This document shows positions 16,629-25,478 of a stretch of DNA of 64,000 bases, in pieces (the first letter of the stretch is position 1; the number at the start of each line of letters is the position of its first letter). The notes beneath the pieces are model-generated. The model worked only from the letters and a program-made list of their open reading frames with translations, searched no databases and was not told where the DNA came from. The DNA comes from an uncultured Alphaproteobacteria bacterium (GTDB lineage Bacteria; Pseudomonadota; Alphaproteobacteria; Rhodobacterales; Rhodobacteraceae), in the NCBI GenBank assembly GCA_902537235.1, contig CACBAO010000002.1:1-64000 (forward strand), read 5' to 3'. The translations under genes were made by a program, and so were the position numbers.

Positions 16629-17354
16629 TTAAGAGCTTATTCTAATAAATATTAATAATAAAGAAAAAAATATTGGCTGATGCAAAATATAGATAGGCAA
16701 AGAATTCCTCCCTAGAAACTGTAAACTTTTGTAAACGAAGTTGAAGCTATAGTGCCTGTAAAAATTTTTTTCATTATATTTAAGTAGATAGTTTCTAACG
16801 GGGTCACTAATCCATAATCCAAAAAAATAAAAGCTTACCCAAGGAAATAATGGATAGAAATCATTACTTCTAGGCACGTCCTGATTAAAACCTATCCAGG
16901 ACAAATAAGTTGGCAAACTATAATTCATATTTGCAACGCTCAGCACAAAAGAAACAAAAAACAGGATAAAAAGTGTATAGTTATTAATTAACTTAATGAG
17001 AAGAAAACTAATTAAAGAGCAGGTCGCTAAGAAGTGTAGTATCCCAAAAAAAATGAAGCTGTTATTATCTATAAAAAAAGTAACCGAAGTTATAATAAAA
17101 CAGATAATTACCAAAGTGCTGATGCGTTTTAGAAATTTTTTTCTAAATTTTTCACTGAGAATTAAGGCCTTGAAAGATATACCAGAAATTATTATAAAGC
17201 TAGCCCCTACGCATTGAGCATAAAATAATGATAATCCCTGAGTTACTTTCTCTAAATCGATAAACTTAAAATAACCCAAATCCCAAATGAAGTGATAGAG
17301 CAACATTGCCACTACCGATACGCCTCTAAGAACATCCAAAAGATGAATTCTCAA
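16629..17354 (-). CDS. DUF1624 / heparan-alpha-glucosaminide N-acetyltransferase-like membrane protein
   Basis: A 241-residue membrane protein with about seven hydrophobic helices. The start, RIHLLDVLRGVSVVAMLLYHF, is the family signature (Asp/Arg pair and the His thought to carry the acetyl group). WDLGYF and a C-terminal SLPIYILHQPIFF also fit. The family moves an acetyl group across the membrane from acetyl-CoA to a sugar in eukaryotic HGSNAT; bacterial members are mostly uncharacterised. It is the first gene of a - strand set with uppS and the YjbHF-like genes, suggesting a glycan substrate. It diverges from the WecA-type gene over a 135-base gap. Confidence 0.75.
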   Translation of the reverse strand: MRIHLLDVLRGVSVVAMLLYHFIWDLGYFKFIDLEKVTQGLSLFYAQCVGASFIIISGISFKALILSEKFRKKFLKRISTLVIICFIITSVTFFIDNNSFIFFGILHFLATCSLISFLLIKLINNYTLFILFFVSFVLSVANMNYSLPTYLSWIGFNQDVPRSNDFYPLFPWVSFYFFGLWISDPVRNYLLKYNEKNFYRHYSFNFVYKSLQFLGRNSLPIYILHQPIFFSLLLIFIRISS

Positions 17355-17489
17355 TATTTACCTCACAAAATAAATTGAAATTGTAAGATTGTAGCGCAGT
17401 ACTTATTTTCAGTAAACTTAAACAATTTCTTGCAAAAATAAGTTAAAAAATGTCTATTATTGATAAATATTCTAGATTAGGAAATAAAT

Positions 17490-18563
17490 ATGCAGCTCGA
17501 AGATGTTACAAGGTTACTGTCGGGGTACGACACCGCCTTGTTCGCTAGTCTAGTAGTATCAATTTTAATTGTTATTTCGGGGAAAGTTCATCTTCAATAT
17601 TCGTCAAGAGGTCCACGAGAGCTTGAAGTTCAAACGAGTCATATCGGATCAACTCCTAGAATTGGCGGTGTAGCAATATTTTTTGGATGTGTCTATGCAT
17701 GGTACAATTCTGATAATTTTTCGAGCAATTACCTTGGTTTCATTATATTATCAGGCATTCCCGTACTTTTTCTTGGCCTACTTGATGATTTATATTTTAA
17801 AATAAGTCCGATTTATAGATTACTCGGAGCTTCAATTTCGTCTATCGTAGCCATCGTGCTCTTGCAAACTTGGCTTAATAGAGTTGACGTGTTTTTTGTT
17901 GACCAACTTTTTCTACTCTCACCTTTAGCTATACTTTTTACAATATTCGCAACGACAGGCGTTGCTCATGCTTTTAATCTTATCGATGGCTTAAACGGTT
18001 TGTCATTGGGCATCTCTTTAGCAACTTCTTTTTTCCTAACGGTTATTGCTTGGATTACCTCTGATACTCTTATTGTATTGCTTTGTATGGTTTTTTTTCT
18101 AAGTTCTTTGGGGCTATTCTTGTTGAATTTCCCCTGGGGAAAAATTTTCTTAGGGGATGGTGGAGCATATTTCCAAGGTCATTGCTTATCGTGGATAGCA
18201 ATTCTTTTACTTGTAAGAAATCCAGAAATAACAGCTTGGTCAATATTGTTGATATTTTTCTGGCCAGTTGTAGAAACCGTATTCTCGATATACAGAAGGG
18301 TTTACAAGAGGAAATCAGCTTCAACAGCTGATAGAGAGCATTTCCATCAGCTAGTGTTCGATAAAATTAGAAGATTTAAGTTTTTTAAAAATAGTTCTAA
18401 TTTCGCAAACTCTTTTTCAACTTTTTTGATTTTGCCACTTTTTATTGCACCAAGTTTTTTAGCGCTGATTTTCTACAACGATGTAACAAAAGCCACTATA
18501 GCTTTCTTTATTCTTCTAGCATTATACGTTTTTGCTTATTATCGTATAAAAGCCTCTTTTTAG
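17490..18563 (+). CDS. WecA/MraY family polyprenyl-phosphate glycosyl-1-phosphate transferase
   Basis: A 357-residue protein with about ten membrane helices. It carries the family's cytoplasmic motifs: GGVAIFFG, the Mg-binding LGLLDDLYFK region, AHAFNLIDGLNGLSLG, FLGDGGAYFQGH and the C-terminal DREHFHQLV. Such enzymes start glycan assembly by moving a HexNAc-1-phosphate from a UDP-sugar to undecaprenyl phosphate. The absence of the peptidoglycan neighbourhood and the HxxH-like DREHFHQ end favour the WecA/WbpL group over MraY. It is a plausible initiating enzyme for the surface glycan handled by the neighbouring genes. The 135-base region upstream contains AT-rich promoter-like sequence, with TATTAT at 17455-17460. 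Confidence 0.88.
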   Translation: MQLEDVTRLLSGYDTALFASLVVSILIVISGKVHLQYSSRGPRELEVQTSHIGSTPRIGGVAIFFGCVYAWYNSDNFSSNYLGFIILSGIPVLFLGLLDDLYFKISPIYRLLGASISSIVAIVLLQTWLNRVDVFFVDQLFLLSPLAILFTIFATTGVAHAFNLIDGLNGLSLGISLATSFFLTVIAWITSDTLIVLLCMVFFLSSLGLFLLNFPWGKIFLGDGGAYFQGHCLSWIAILLLVRNPEITAWSILLIFFWPVVETVFSIYRRVYKRKSASTADREHFHQLVFDKIRRFKFFKNSSNFANSFSTFLILPLFIAPSFLALIFYNDVTKATIAFFILLALYVFAYYRIKASF

Positions 18564-18967
18564 GGGTTTGATACCCAATCTCGTAGCATGGAGTTCAAGA
18601 AAGAATTTGGTTCAGGCATTTTATATTGAATTAAATCAATAGGTAGAACCCACTCTATTTTCTGACCTAGGAGACTCTCAGGAGTTCCTTGCCACTTTCT
18701 GCAGACATGTAGCAAAAGAATTGTTTGATTGATTTCATCATAAGTTACCGTAAACGTTAGGGGAGCCACACAGTTACTGGAAATATCTAAATCTAGTTCC
18801 TCTTTGATTTCTCTTACTAATGCCTGATCTGTAGTTTCACCCATCTCAACTTTCCCTCCTGGATACTCCCAATAATCACTATAGTCAGGTCTATTTTTCC
18901 TAAGGGAGATGAGAACCTCATTTTTTTCATTGATTAAACCGAGTAAAGCAACTATTCGCGTATTCAT
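18560..18967 (-). CDS. mutT: Nudix hydrolase, MutT (8-oxo-dGTP diphosphatase) family
   Basis: A 135-residue Nudix protein with a complete Nudix box at about 37-59 (GGKVEMGET, then REIKEEL). The start, RIVALLGLINEKNEVLISLR, and the late EWVLPIDLIQY are like MutT proteins that clean oxidised dGTP from the nucleotide pool. It overlaps argJ by 4 bases and converges with the WecA-type gene (4-base overlap of the ends). argJ-mutT next to secA is a recurrent alphaproteobacterial arrangement. Confidence 0.88.
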   Translation of the reverse strand: MNTRIVALLGLINEKNEVLISLRKNRPDYSDYWEYPGGKVEMGETTDQALVREIKEELDLDISSNCVAPLTFTVTYDEINQTILLLHVCRKWQGTPESLLGQKIEWVLPIDLIQYKMPEPNSFLNSMLRDWVSNP

Positions 18968-20205
18968 GACCTGTAATCCGCATTTATCTTAATATATTCC
19001 TCAGTTAGGTCTGACGTCCACGAGGTGAATTCCCTGTTACCCTCTGCTAAATCAATCAAAATTTTTATCTTTTTGTTTTTTAAGGAATTAGATAACGCGA
19101 ACTCGTCAACTTTCTCAATGCCACGACCATTCAAACAAAGTAATATACCCTGAATGTATATCTTAATTTTTTTGGTTTGAACATTGATCTGAGTCTTTCC
19201 TATAGCCATTACGAGTCGTCCCCAATTTGCATCCTCTCCAGCAATTGCAGTTTTAACCAGTAATGAATTTGCAATTGAAAAACAGATTTTTTTAGCTCGT
19301 TGGATGCTTTTTGAATTTTTAACCCTAATCTCAATAAATTTTTTTGCACCTTCTCCGTCCATGACAATTTTTTTTGCCAAATCAACCATTGCCTTTCTTA
19401 GCTCTGTGTAGAATTTATCTAAAGCTTTTAACCTATCTTCTGTTGCCATCTTAAGATTTTCTTTATTGGTTGTGCTTACAAAAACAGTATCAGAGGTCGA
19501 TGTGTCGCCGTCAACGGATATTCTGTTGAAGCTTTCGTCAACAGCTCTTTTTGTGAGGGATGCAAGTGTGTCTCTATCGACTGCAAAGTCAGTAAATATA
19601 AAGGCTAACATCGTTGCCATGTTTGGAAATATCATTCCAGAGCCTTTTGCAAAACCTGAGATAGTAAATAATTTATTACAAACTTTAAACTTTTTTGAGT
19701 AAGTTTTTGGTTTTAGATCTGTGGTCAATATTGCGCTAGATGCTGCGTCAAAATTATAATAAGACAGATTGTCTTTAAGATAAGTAAATTGATTAATAAT
19801 TTCCTTATAGGGAAGTTGTTCTCCTATTACTCCTGTTGAGGCTAGGAAAATATTCCTTTCATCACAATTAAATAGATCTGACAGTGCTTTGGCTTTTTCT
19901 TTGCAAGCAATTAACCCTTCCTCACCGGTGAAAGCATTAGCATTTCCAGCGTTTATTAATAAGACGCTTTTTTGCTTTTTGTTATTAGCTTTCTTATTAT
20001 TTTTTTTTGACCATATGACAGGTGACGAGGGCATTGAAGATAATGTAAAACAACCACATATATAGCTACCGGGATCGAGTACTATAAGTAAAAGATCATC
20101 TCTATTTTTATATTTTGTTCCAGAACAGCAAGTAGCATAATTTACGCCAGTAATAGTTGAAGATTTTTTAGTGCTTAAAGATCGTTTGTATAATTTAGTC
20201 ATCAA
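18964..20205 (-). CDS. argJ: Bifunctional glutamate N-acetyltransferase / amino-acid acetyltransferase
   Basis: A 413-residue ornithine acetyltransferase of the cyclic arginine pathway. It transfers acetyl from N-acetylornithine to glutamate. It shows INAGNANAFTGEEG (84-97), LASTGVIGEQLPY, AKGSGMIFPNMATML with the self-cleavage nucleophile Thr198, SVDGDTSTSDTV, and GEDANWGRLVMAIG. The precursor should split before Thr198 into alpha and beta chains. It overlaps the parvulin gene by 11 bases and mutT by 4, so the three genes are one transcription unit. Length and motifs are ordinary. Confidence 0.95.
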   Translation of the reverse strand: MMTKLYKRSLSTKKSSTITGVNYATCCSGTKYKNRDDLLLIVLDPGSYICGCFTLSSMPSSPVIWSKKNNKKANNKKQKSVLLINAGNANAFTGEEGLIACKEKAKALSDLFNCDERNIFLASTGVIGEQLPYKEIINQFTYLKDNLSYYNFDAASSAILTTDLKPKTYSKKFKVCNKLFTISGFAKGSGMIFPNMATMLAFIFTDFAVDRDTLASLTKRAVDESFNRISVDGDTSTSDTVFVSTTNKENLKMATEDRLKALDKFYTELRKAMVDLAKKIVMDGEGAKKFIEIRVKNSKSIQRAKKICFSIANSLLVKTAIAGEDANWGRLVMAIGKTQINVQTKKIKIYIQGILLCLNGRGIEKVDEFALSNSLKNKKIKILIDLAEGNREFTSWTSDLTEEYIKINADYRS

Positions 20206-21061
20206 GCTTTTCTAGAAGCTGCATATTTGTAATTTCATTTGGATTTATATCTTTACCTAAAAAATTAATTTCCGAGTTTTCAGTCAAGGAACTCAAATAA
20301 TCATTTATTTTCTTTTGTCTTAGGTTTTGCACTAATTGAATTCTTACTTCTTCCAACCCTGGAACCTGTTTTTCTCTTGTTTTATTCAATTTTATTAGGT
20401 GCCAGCCGAATTGTGTTTTTACTGGTTGACTTATGTCTCCTTCGGATAAAACCATTAATGCAGTTGAAAATTCAGGTACCATAGTGCTCAGGTCAAACCA
20501 ATTAAGGTTCCCACCATTTTTTCCGGTTGGACCTATAGAGTGCTCTTTTGCCAAAACTTCAAACTCTTTTCCTTCCTCAAGGTCTCTTAAAATGGTCTTA
20601 GCCATATCTTCTTCTTTTACGAGTATGTGCGAAGCGTTATACTCTAGAGATCCTCTAAATTCATTGGTAAGATTTTTATATGCAGAATTTACTAGTTCTT
20701 CGTTTGGAAAATTTTTTAGTATTTTTGAAACCATTTGTGCTGCCTTGGCACTTCTTTCTTCGTGTTCGATAGCTAGTAATGTAAGTTGGTTTTCTTTATC
20801 AATCTTTTGAGATAACAATTCTTCATTAACAAGTTGCTGAATTATCTGAGAAAAGATTGTTTTTTCGTCAAATTTCATATTACTTTGTCTAATTTTTGAG
20901 AATGCAATTATAGCACTACCAAATTTTATTGTCTTACCATTTACCTCGATAAAGGGAGTGTCTGCCGACAAACTTTCTTGAGCATAGATTGTTTGAGTTG
21001 ATTGAATAAAGAAAAAAGTAATTAAAATTAAAGAAGTGTATTTATAGAATTTTTCTTTCAT
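20195..21061 (-). CDS. PpiC-type (parvulin) peptidyl-prolyl cis-trans isomerase, periplasmic
   Basis: A 288-residue protein with a signal peptide (about 1-27, ending IYA) and a SurA-like N-terminal helical region. A parvulin domain covers about 135-235, with SASHILVKEE-type ASHILVKEED, GPTGKNGGNLNWFDLSTMVP and VKTQFGWHLIKL. It assists folding of exported and outer-membrane proteins in the periplasm. It lies divergent to secA with 158 bases between, and upstream of argJ in the same operon. This is a common alphaproteobacterial layout that pairs a secretion-related chaperone with the Sec motor. Confidence 0.9.
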   Translation of the reverse strand: MKEKFYKYTSLILITFFFIQSTQTIYAQESLSADTPFIEVNGKTIKFGSAIIAFSKIRQSNMKFDEKTIFSQIIQQLVNEELLSQKIDKENQLTLLAIEHEERSAKAAQMVSKILKNFPNEELVNSAYKNLTNEFRGSLEYNASHILVKEEDMAKTILRDLEEGKEFEVLAKEHSIGPTGKNGGNLNWFDLSTMVPEFSTALMVLSEGDISQPVKTQFGWHLIKLNKTREKQVPGLEEVRIQLVQNLRQKKINDYLSSLTENSEINFLGKDINPNEITNMQLLEKLDD

Positions 21062-21219
21062 AACTTTCCCTAAAACTTTTTATCCTCTGATCTTTTTGAT
21101 ACAAAAAATACGTGCGTTAGTATAGTAGTTTTTATTTGATTTATAATTACTAGAAAATGTAATGCTTTCCAAGCGCAGATTAACCCTATATAAAGCTTGG
21201 TGATATTAGTGGAAAAAAA

Positions 21220-23862
21220 ATGGTAAGCTTTTCGATTTTTAAAAAAATATTTGGGAATTCAAATGATAGGCTGTTGAAAACAGCACAACCGTTCGTAGAG
21301 AGTATCAATTCTCTTTCAAGTGAAATGAAAAATAGTTCTGATGATTTTTTTTCGGGGAAGACGATTGAATTCCGACAGAGAATTGAAAATGGAGAGGATT
21401 TAGATTCAGTATTACCTGAGGCGTTTGCAGTAGTTAGGGAGGTTTCTGAGAGAACAATCGGTTTACGACCTTTCGACGTTCAACTAATTGGAGGTTATTT
21501 TCTTCATAAGGGTTATATCGCGGAGATGAAAACCGGGGAGGGTAAAACGCTAACAGCAACTTTGCCTCTTTATCTCAATGCCTTAAAAGGTAAGGGAGCT
21601 CATCTTGTAACGGTTAATGATTATCTGGCTAAGCGTGACGCAGAGTGGATGGGAAATGTATTTTCTGCTCTTGGACTAAGCGTTGGTGTAATAACTCCAG
21701 ATATGAATGAGTTTGAGAAAATAAATGCTTATAAGGCTGATGTTACATATGCTACTAACAATGAGCTCGGCTTTGATTATTTGCGCGATAACATGAAATC
21801 TGACCTGTCAGAAATATGCCAAAGAGCTCCTTATTATGCTATTGTAGATGAGGTAGACAGTATTTTAATTGATGAGGCAAGAACACCCCTAATCATTTCC
21901 GGTCCAACTAATGATAAGTCAGAATTGTATACAAAAGTAAATTCGTTAATTCCTAAACTGAAAGTAAGTGACTTCGAGTTAGATGAGAAAACTAAGACGG
22001 GAAGTTTAACTGATAGTGGGAACCAATTGATGGAAAACTTACTAAGGGAAGAACAACTCCTTACTTCAAAATCTAGTTTATATGACCCTGAAAATACAGA
22101 GTTAGTTCATCACGTCAATCAAGCTTTAATCGCTAATAAGTTATTTAGAAGGGAAAGTGACTATATAGTCAGAGATGGAGAGGTTATCTTAATTGATGAG
22201 TTTACAGGAAGAATGATGTCTGGTAGACGCCTATCCAACGGCCTACACCAAGCGATTGAGGCAAAAGAAAAACTGATCGTAAGACCTGAAAATACTACTC
22301 TCGCGTCGGTAACCTTTCAAAATTATTTTCGTTTATATGAAAAATTGGCCGGTATGACTGGTACAGCGGTAACAGAGGCGGATGAATTTTCAGAGATCTA
22401 TGGCTTAGGTGTTGTTGCAGTGCCCACCAACATGCCGATTACTAGACTAGATGAAGATGATCAAGTGTACAGAACTAAAGAAGAGAAATACGATGCTGTT
22501 TTAAAAGAAATAAAGAAATCTTATGTCAAAGGACAGCCTATATTAGTGGGAACAACATCGATCGATAAATCAGAAGAAATTTCAAAACTGCTTAAAAAAG
22601 AAAATATTAAACATAATGTTCTTAACGCTAGATACCATGAGAAAGAAGCAGAGATAATCTCACATGCTGGAACATCTGGAGCTGTTACTATAGCAACAAA
22701 TATGGCGGGCAGGGGAACAGATATACAGCTTGGTGGAAATGTTGAAATGCAATTGAAGGCTAAAATTGATAAAAATGATCCAAAGTTTGATCATAAAAAA
22801 AATAAGATTGAACACCAAGTTCTTAAGGATAAGGAAAAGGTAGTTAAAGCGGGCGGGTTGTATGTCTTAGCTACAGAGAGACACGAAAGTAGGAGAATAG
22901 ATAATCAATTAAGAGGGCGATCAGGGAGGCAGGGAGATCCTGGAAAAACTACTTTTTTCTTAAGTCTCGATGACGATTTATTAAGAATATTTGGATCAGA
23001 TAAACTGGATGGAATGCTGTCCAAGCTAGGATTGAAAGATGGAGAAAGTATTGCACACCCATGGGTTAGTAAGGCTTTGGAACGAGCACAGGGGAAAGTT
23101 GAGGCCAGAAACTTTGACCTAAGGAAAAATATTCTCAAATATGATGATGTAGTTAATGTTCAAAGAAAAGAGATATTTTCTCAGAGGCGAAATATAATGG
23201 AAACAGCTGATGTCACAGAAATGTTCGAAAACATATATTTGGACGTGGTAGAGGATGCCATTGTTGAGAGTATTCCTGAAGGAGCTTTTGTCGATCAATG
23301 GGATATAGAGGGATTAGAGATAAAACTCAAAGAGCAATTCGGTCAGGACATTCAATTGAGTGGTATCGTTAAAAAAGATGGAATATTAGAAACCGAGATA
23401 AGAGATATCATACTGAAGGACATTCAAAATAATTTAGACAACAAGAAAAAAGAAATAGGCGAACAGGCATTTAAAATGCTTCAAAAACAGATTTTGCTTC
23501 AAGTGGTTGATCATTGTTGGTCTAGACATCTTTCGACATTGGACCACTTAAGATCTGTTATAGGTTTTAGGGGATATGCTCAACGAGATCCGTTAAATGA
23601 ATATAAACAAGAAGCATTTATACTATTTGAAAGCTTGTTGGAAAAGATAAAGAGAGAAACAATTAAAGTGGTTTTTTACGCAAAATTTGTATCTGAAACT
23701 GATAGTAAATCATATGATAAAGAAGTAAAAAGTTTTGAACCAACTACGTCTGACAATAACTCAGACGATCTCTCTTCTTCTAGTAATAAGAAAGTCAGAA
23801 GAAATAGTCCCTGTCCATGTGGGTCTGGGAGAAAGTTTAAACATTGTTGCGGTGCAATTTAG
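21220..23862 (+). CDS. secA: Protein translocase ATPase SecA
   Basis: An 880-residue preprotein translocase motor. Visible landmarks are Walker A AEMKTGEGKTLT (101-112), the DEAD-type IVDEVDSILIDEART, AGMTGTA, NMAGRGTDIQLGG, LRGRSGRQGDPG and helical scaffold segments. The C-terminal zinc-binding tail CPCGSGRKFKHCCG binds SecB and ribosomes. Upstream is GGAAAAAAAA directly before the ATG, with a possible -10 TATAAT at 21142-21147. Its 3' end overlaps the convergent map gene by 26 bases, so the coding sequence for the zinc tail is also map coding sequence on the other strand. Confidence 0.98.
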   Translation: MVSFSIFKKIFGNSNDRLLKTAQPFVESINSLSSEMKNSSDDFFSGKTIEFRQRIENGEDLDSVLPEAFAVVREVSERTIGLRPFDVQLIGGYFLHKGYIAEMKTGEGKTLTATLPLYLNALKGKGAHLVTVNDYLAKRDAEWMGNVFSALGLSVGVITPDMNEFEKINAYKADVTYATNNELGFDYLRDNMKSDLSEICQRAPYYAIVDEVDSILIDEARTPLIISGPTNDKSELYTKVNSLIPKLKVSDFELDEKTKTGSLTDSGNQLMENLLREEQLLTSKSSLYDPENTELVHHVNQALIANKLFRRESDYIVRDGEVILIDEFTGRMMSGRRLSNGLHQAIEAKEKLIVRPENTTLASVTFQNYFRLYEKLAGMTGTAVTEADEFSEIYGLGVVAVPTNMPITRLDEDDQVYRTKEEKYDAVLKEIKKSYVKGQPILVGTTSIDKSEEISKLLKKENIKHNVLNARYHEKEAEIISHAGTSGAVTIATNMAGRGTDIQLGGNVEMQLKAKIDKNDPKFDHKKNKIEHQVLKDKEKVVKAGGLYVLATERHESRRIDNQLRGRSGRQGDPGKTTFFLSLDDDLLRIFGSDKLDGMLSKLGLKDGESIAHPWVSKALERAQGKVEARNFDLRKNILKYDDVVNVQRKEIFSQRRNIMETADVTEMFENIYLDVVEDAIVESIPEGAFVDQWDIEGLEIKLKEQFGQDIQLSGIVKKDGILETEIRDIILKDIQNNLDNKKKEIGEQAFKMLQKQILLQVVDHCWSRHLSTLDHLRSVIGFRGYAQRDPLNEYKQEAFILFESLLEKIKRETIKVVFYAKFVSETDSKSYDKEVKSFEPTTSDNNSDDLSSSSNKKVRRNSPCPCGSGRKFKHCCGAI

Positions 23863-24652
23863 CACCATCTGGAAAAAAAGTATTGTTGTAGGAGAGGGTT
23901 AATATATCACACCCCTCTTTTTTTACAAATACGGTGTGTTCAAATTGAGCTGAAAGTGATTTGTCTCTAGTCACAGCAGTCCAATTATCGCTTAGAATCT
24001 TTGTCTCTGGTCGACCAATGTTTACCATTGGTTCAATTGTAAAACACATGCCACTTTCCAGTTTAGGTCCTGAGTTTTGTATGCCATAGTGAAGAACGTT
24101 TGGTGCTTGATGAAACTCACTTCCAATCCCGTGACCACAGAAATCTCTAACAACAGACATCTTATTTTTTTCAACATATTCTTGTATTATTGCTCCAAGA
24201 TCCCCAAATGTATTTCCCGGAGTAACACTGTTTATCGCCAATATAAGAGCATCATGAGTTATCTCAATTAATCTTTTTGATCTTAACCCTATGTTACCTA
24301 CAGTGAACATTCTACTTGTGTCCCCATACCAGCCGTCAAGAATGCAAGTCACATCAATATTTAAAATGTCACCATTTTTAAGTCTTTTATCACCAGGAAT
24401 GCCATGACACACCACATGGTTAAGAGAAATACAACAGGATTTTGGATAGCCTCTGTAACCTAATGTTGCTGGTACTGAATTATGTGACAACATAAAATCA
24501 TGACACTTTTTATCTAGCTCTTCAGTTGTTACCCCGGGTACAACGTATTGACCAATCATATCAAGAGTTTTAGAGGCAATCTCACATGCTTTTTTTATAC
24601 CTCTGTAGGCGTCTTGATTATATATATAAATTCCGTCTTTATTCTTATGCAT
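23837..24652 (-). CDS. map: Methionine aminopeptidase type I
   Basis: A 271-residue enzyme that removes the initiator Met from nascent proteins. All metal and catalytic residues are visible: His83 (VCHGIP), Asp100 (NIDVT), Asp111 (GWYGDTSRMF), His174 (FCGHGIG), Glu207 (FTIEPMV) and Glu238 (QFEHTVFV). No N-terminal zinc-finger extension is present. It overlaps the secA 3' end by 26 bases on the opposite strand. The last ~10 residues, encoded in that overlap, are beyond the usual family end. Confidence 0.95.
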   Translation of the reverse strand: MHKNKDGIYIYNQDAYRGIKKACEIASKTLDMIGQYVVPGVTTEELDKKCHDFMLSHNSVPATLGYRGYPKSCCISLNHVVCHGIPGDKRLKNGDILNIDVTCILDGWYGDTSRMFTVGNIGLRSKRLIEITHDALILAINSVTPGNTFGDLGAIIQEYVEKNKMSVVRDFCGHGIGSEFHQAPNVLHYGIQNSGPKLESGMCFTIEPMVNIGRPETKILSDNWTAVTRDKSLSAQFEHTVFVKKEGCDILTLSYNNTFFPDGAKLHRNNV

Positions 24653-24749
24653 TTTTTTTGTTTTTATTCTTTGGATAGTCTATGATTATTAGCCAAATTT
24701 TATTCAGTAAAGAGTAAACTTCATTTAACAATATATATATTCTAAAAAA

Positions 24750-25478
24750 ATGAAAACAGCTGCTATTATAATCATAGGAAACGAAATTCTTTCTGGCAGA
24801 ACGCAAGACACTAATTCTAATTATTTAGCAAAATTGTTAGTGGAAAGAGGAGTCTCATTACAGGAAATAAGAGTCATCCCCGATGATCACCGAATCATAG
24901 AAGATGTCGTTTATGAAGAAGCTTCTGCTAAAGATTACGTTTTTACTAGTGGGGGAATTGGACCTACCCATGATGACATAACCGCTGAGGCTATTGCGAA
25001 TTGTTTTGATGTTCCTTTGAGTATTAGAGATGACGCTGTGGAATTACTGGCGATGTATTATAAAAATGGGAAAAAAGACCTTAATGAGGCCAGATTAAGA
25101 ATGGCAAGAATACCTAAAGGAGCGAAACTTATAAAAAATAAAATTTCTGGTGCGCCTGGCTTTGTAATTAGAAATGTATTCGTGATGGCTGGAGTTCCAA
25201 AGATCTTCGAAGCTATGGCGCAAGAAATAATCTTAGGCCTAGGATCTAAGAACCCTATTCTTTCTAAAACTTTAAAGATATTTAAAACCGAAAGTGAAAT
25301 ATCGGAAAGACTTCGGAATTATGCTGATAAGTATAAAGAAATATCTATTGGATCATATCCCTTCAACAATTCAGGAAAATTTGGAGTCGAAATAGTTATA
25401 AGGCATACTAACCGAATTCTACTAAATAAAGTTTTCAATGAAATTTTAATAGATTTCAATGAGCCACAGACCAATTAA
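24750..25478 (+). CDS. CinA-like / MoaB-Mog domain protein (competence/damage-inducible protein A family)
   Basis: A 242-residue single-domain protein with the molybdopterin-binding MoaB/Mog fold found at the N-terminus of CinA. It shows AAIIIIGNEILSGRTQDTNS, VFTSGGIGPTHDD and GAPGFVIRNVFVMAGVPKIFE. The C-terminal nicotinamide-nucleotide amidase domain of full CinA is absent. Short versions like this are common in alphaproteobacteria and their substrate is unknown; an FAD/ADP-ribose pyrophosphatase-type activity is known for some relatives. It converges with polA and overlaps its end by 23 bases. Confidence 0.88.
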   Translation: MKTAAIIIIGNEILSGRTQDTNSNYLAKLLVERGVSLQEIRVIPDDHRIIEDVVYEEASAKDYVFTSGGIGPTHDDITAEAIANCFDVPLSIRDDAVELLAMYYKNGKKDLNEARLRMARIPKGAKLIKNKISGAPGFVIRNVFVMAGVPKIFEAMAQEIILGLGSKNPILSKTLKIFKTESEISERLRNYADKYKEISIGSYPFNNSGKFGVEIVIRHTNRILLNKVFNEILIDFNEPQTN

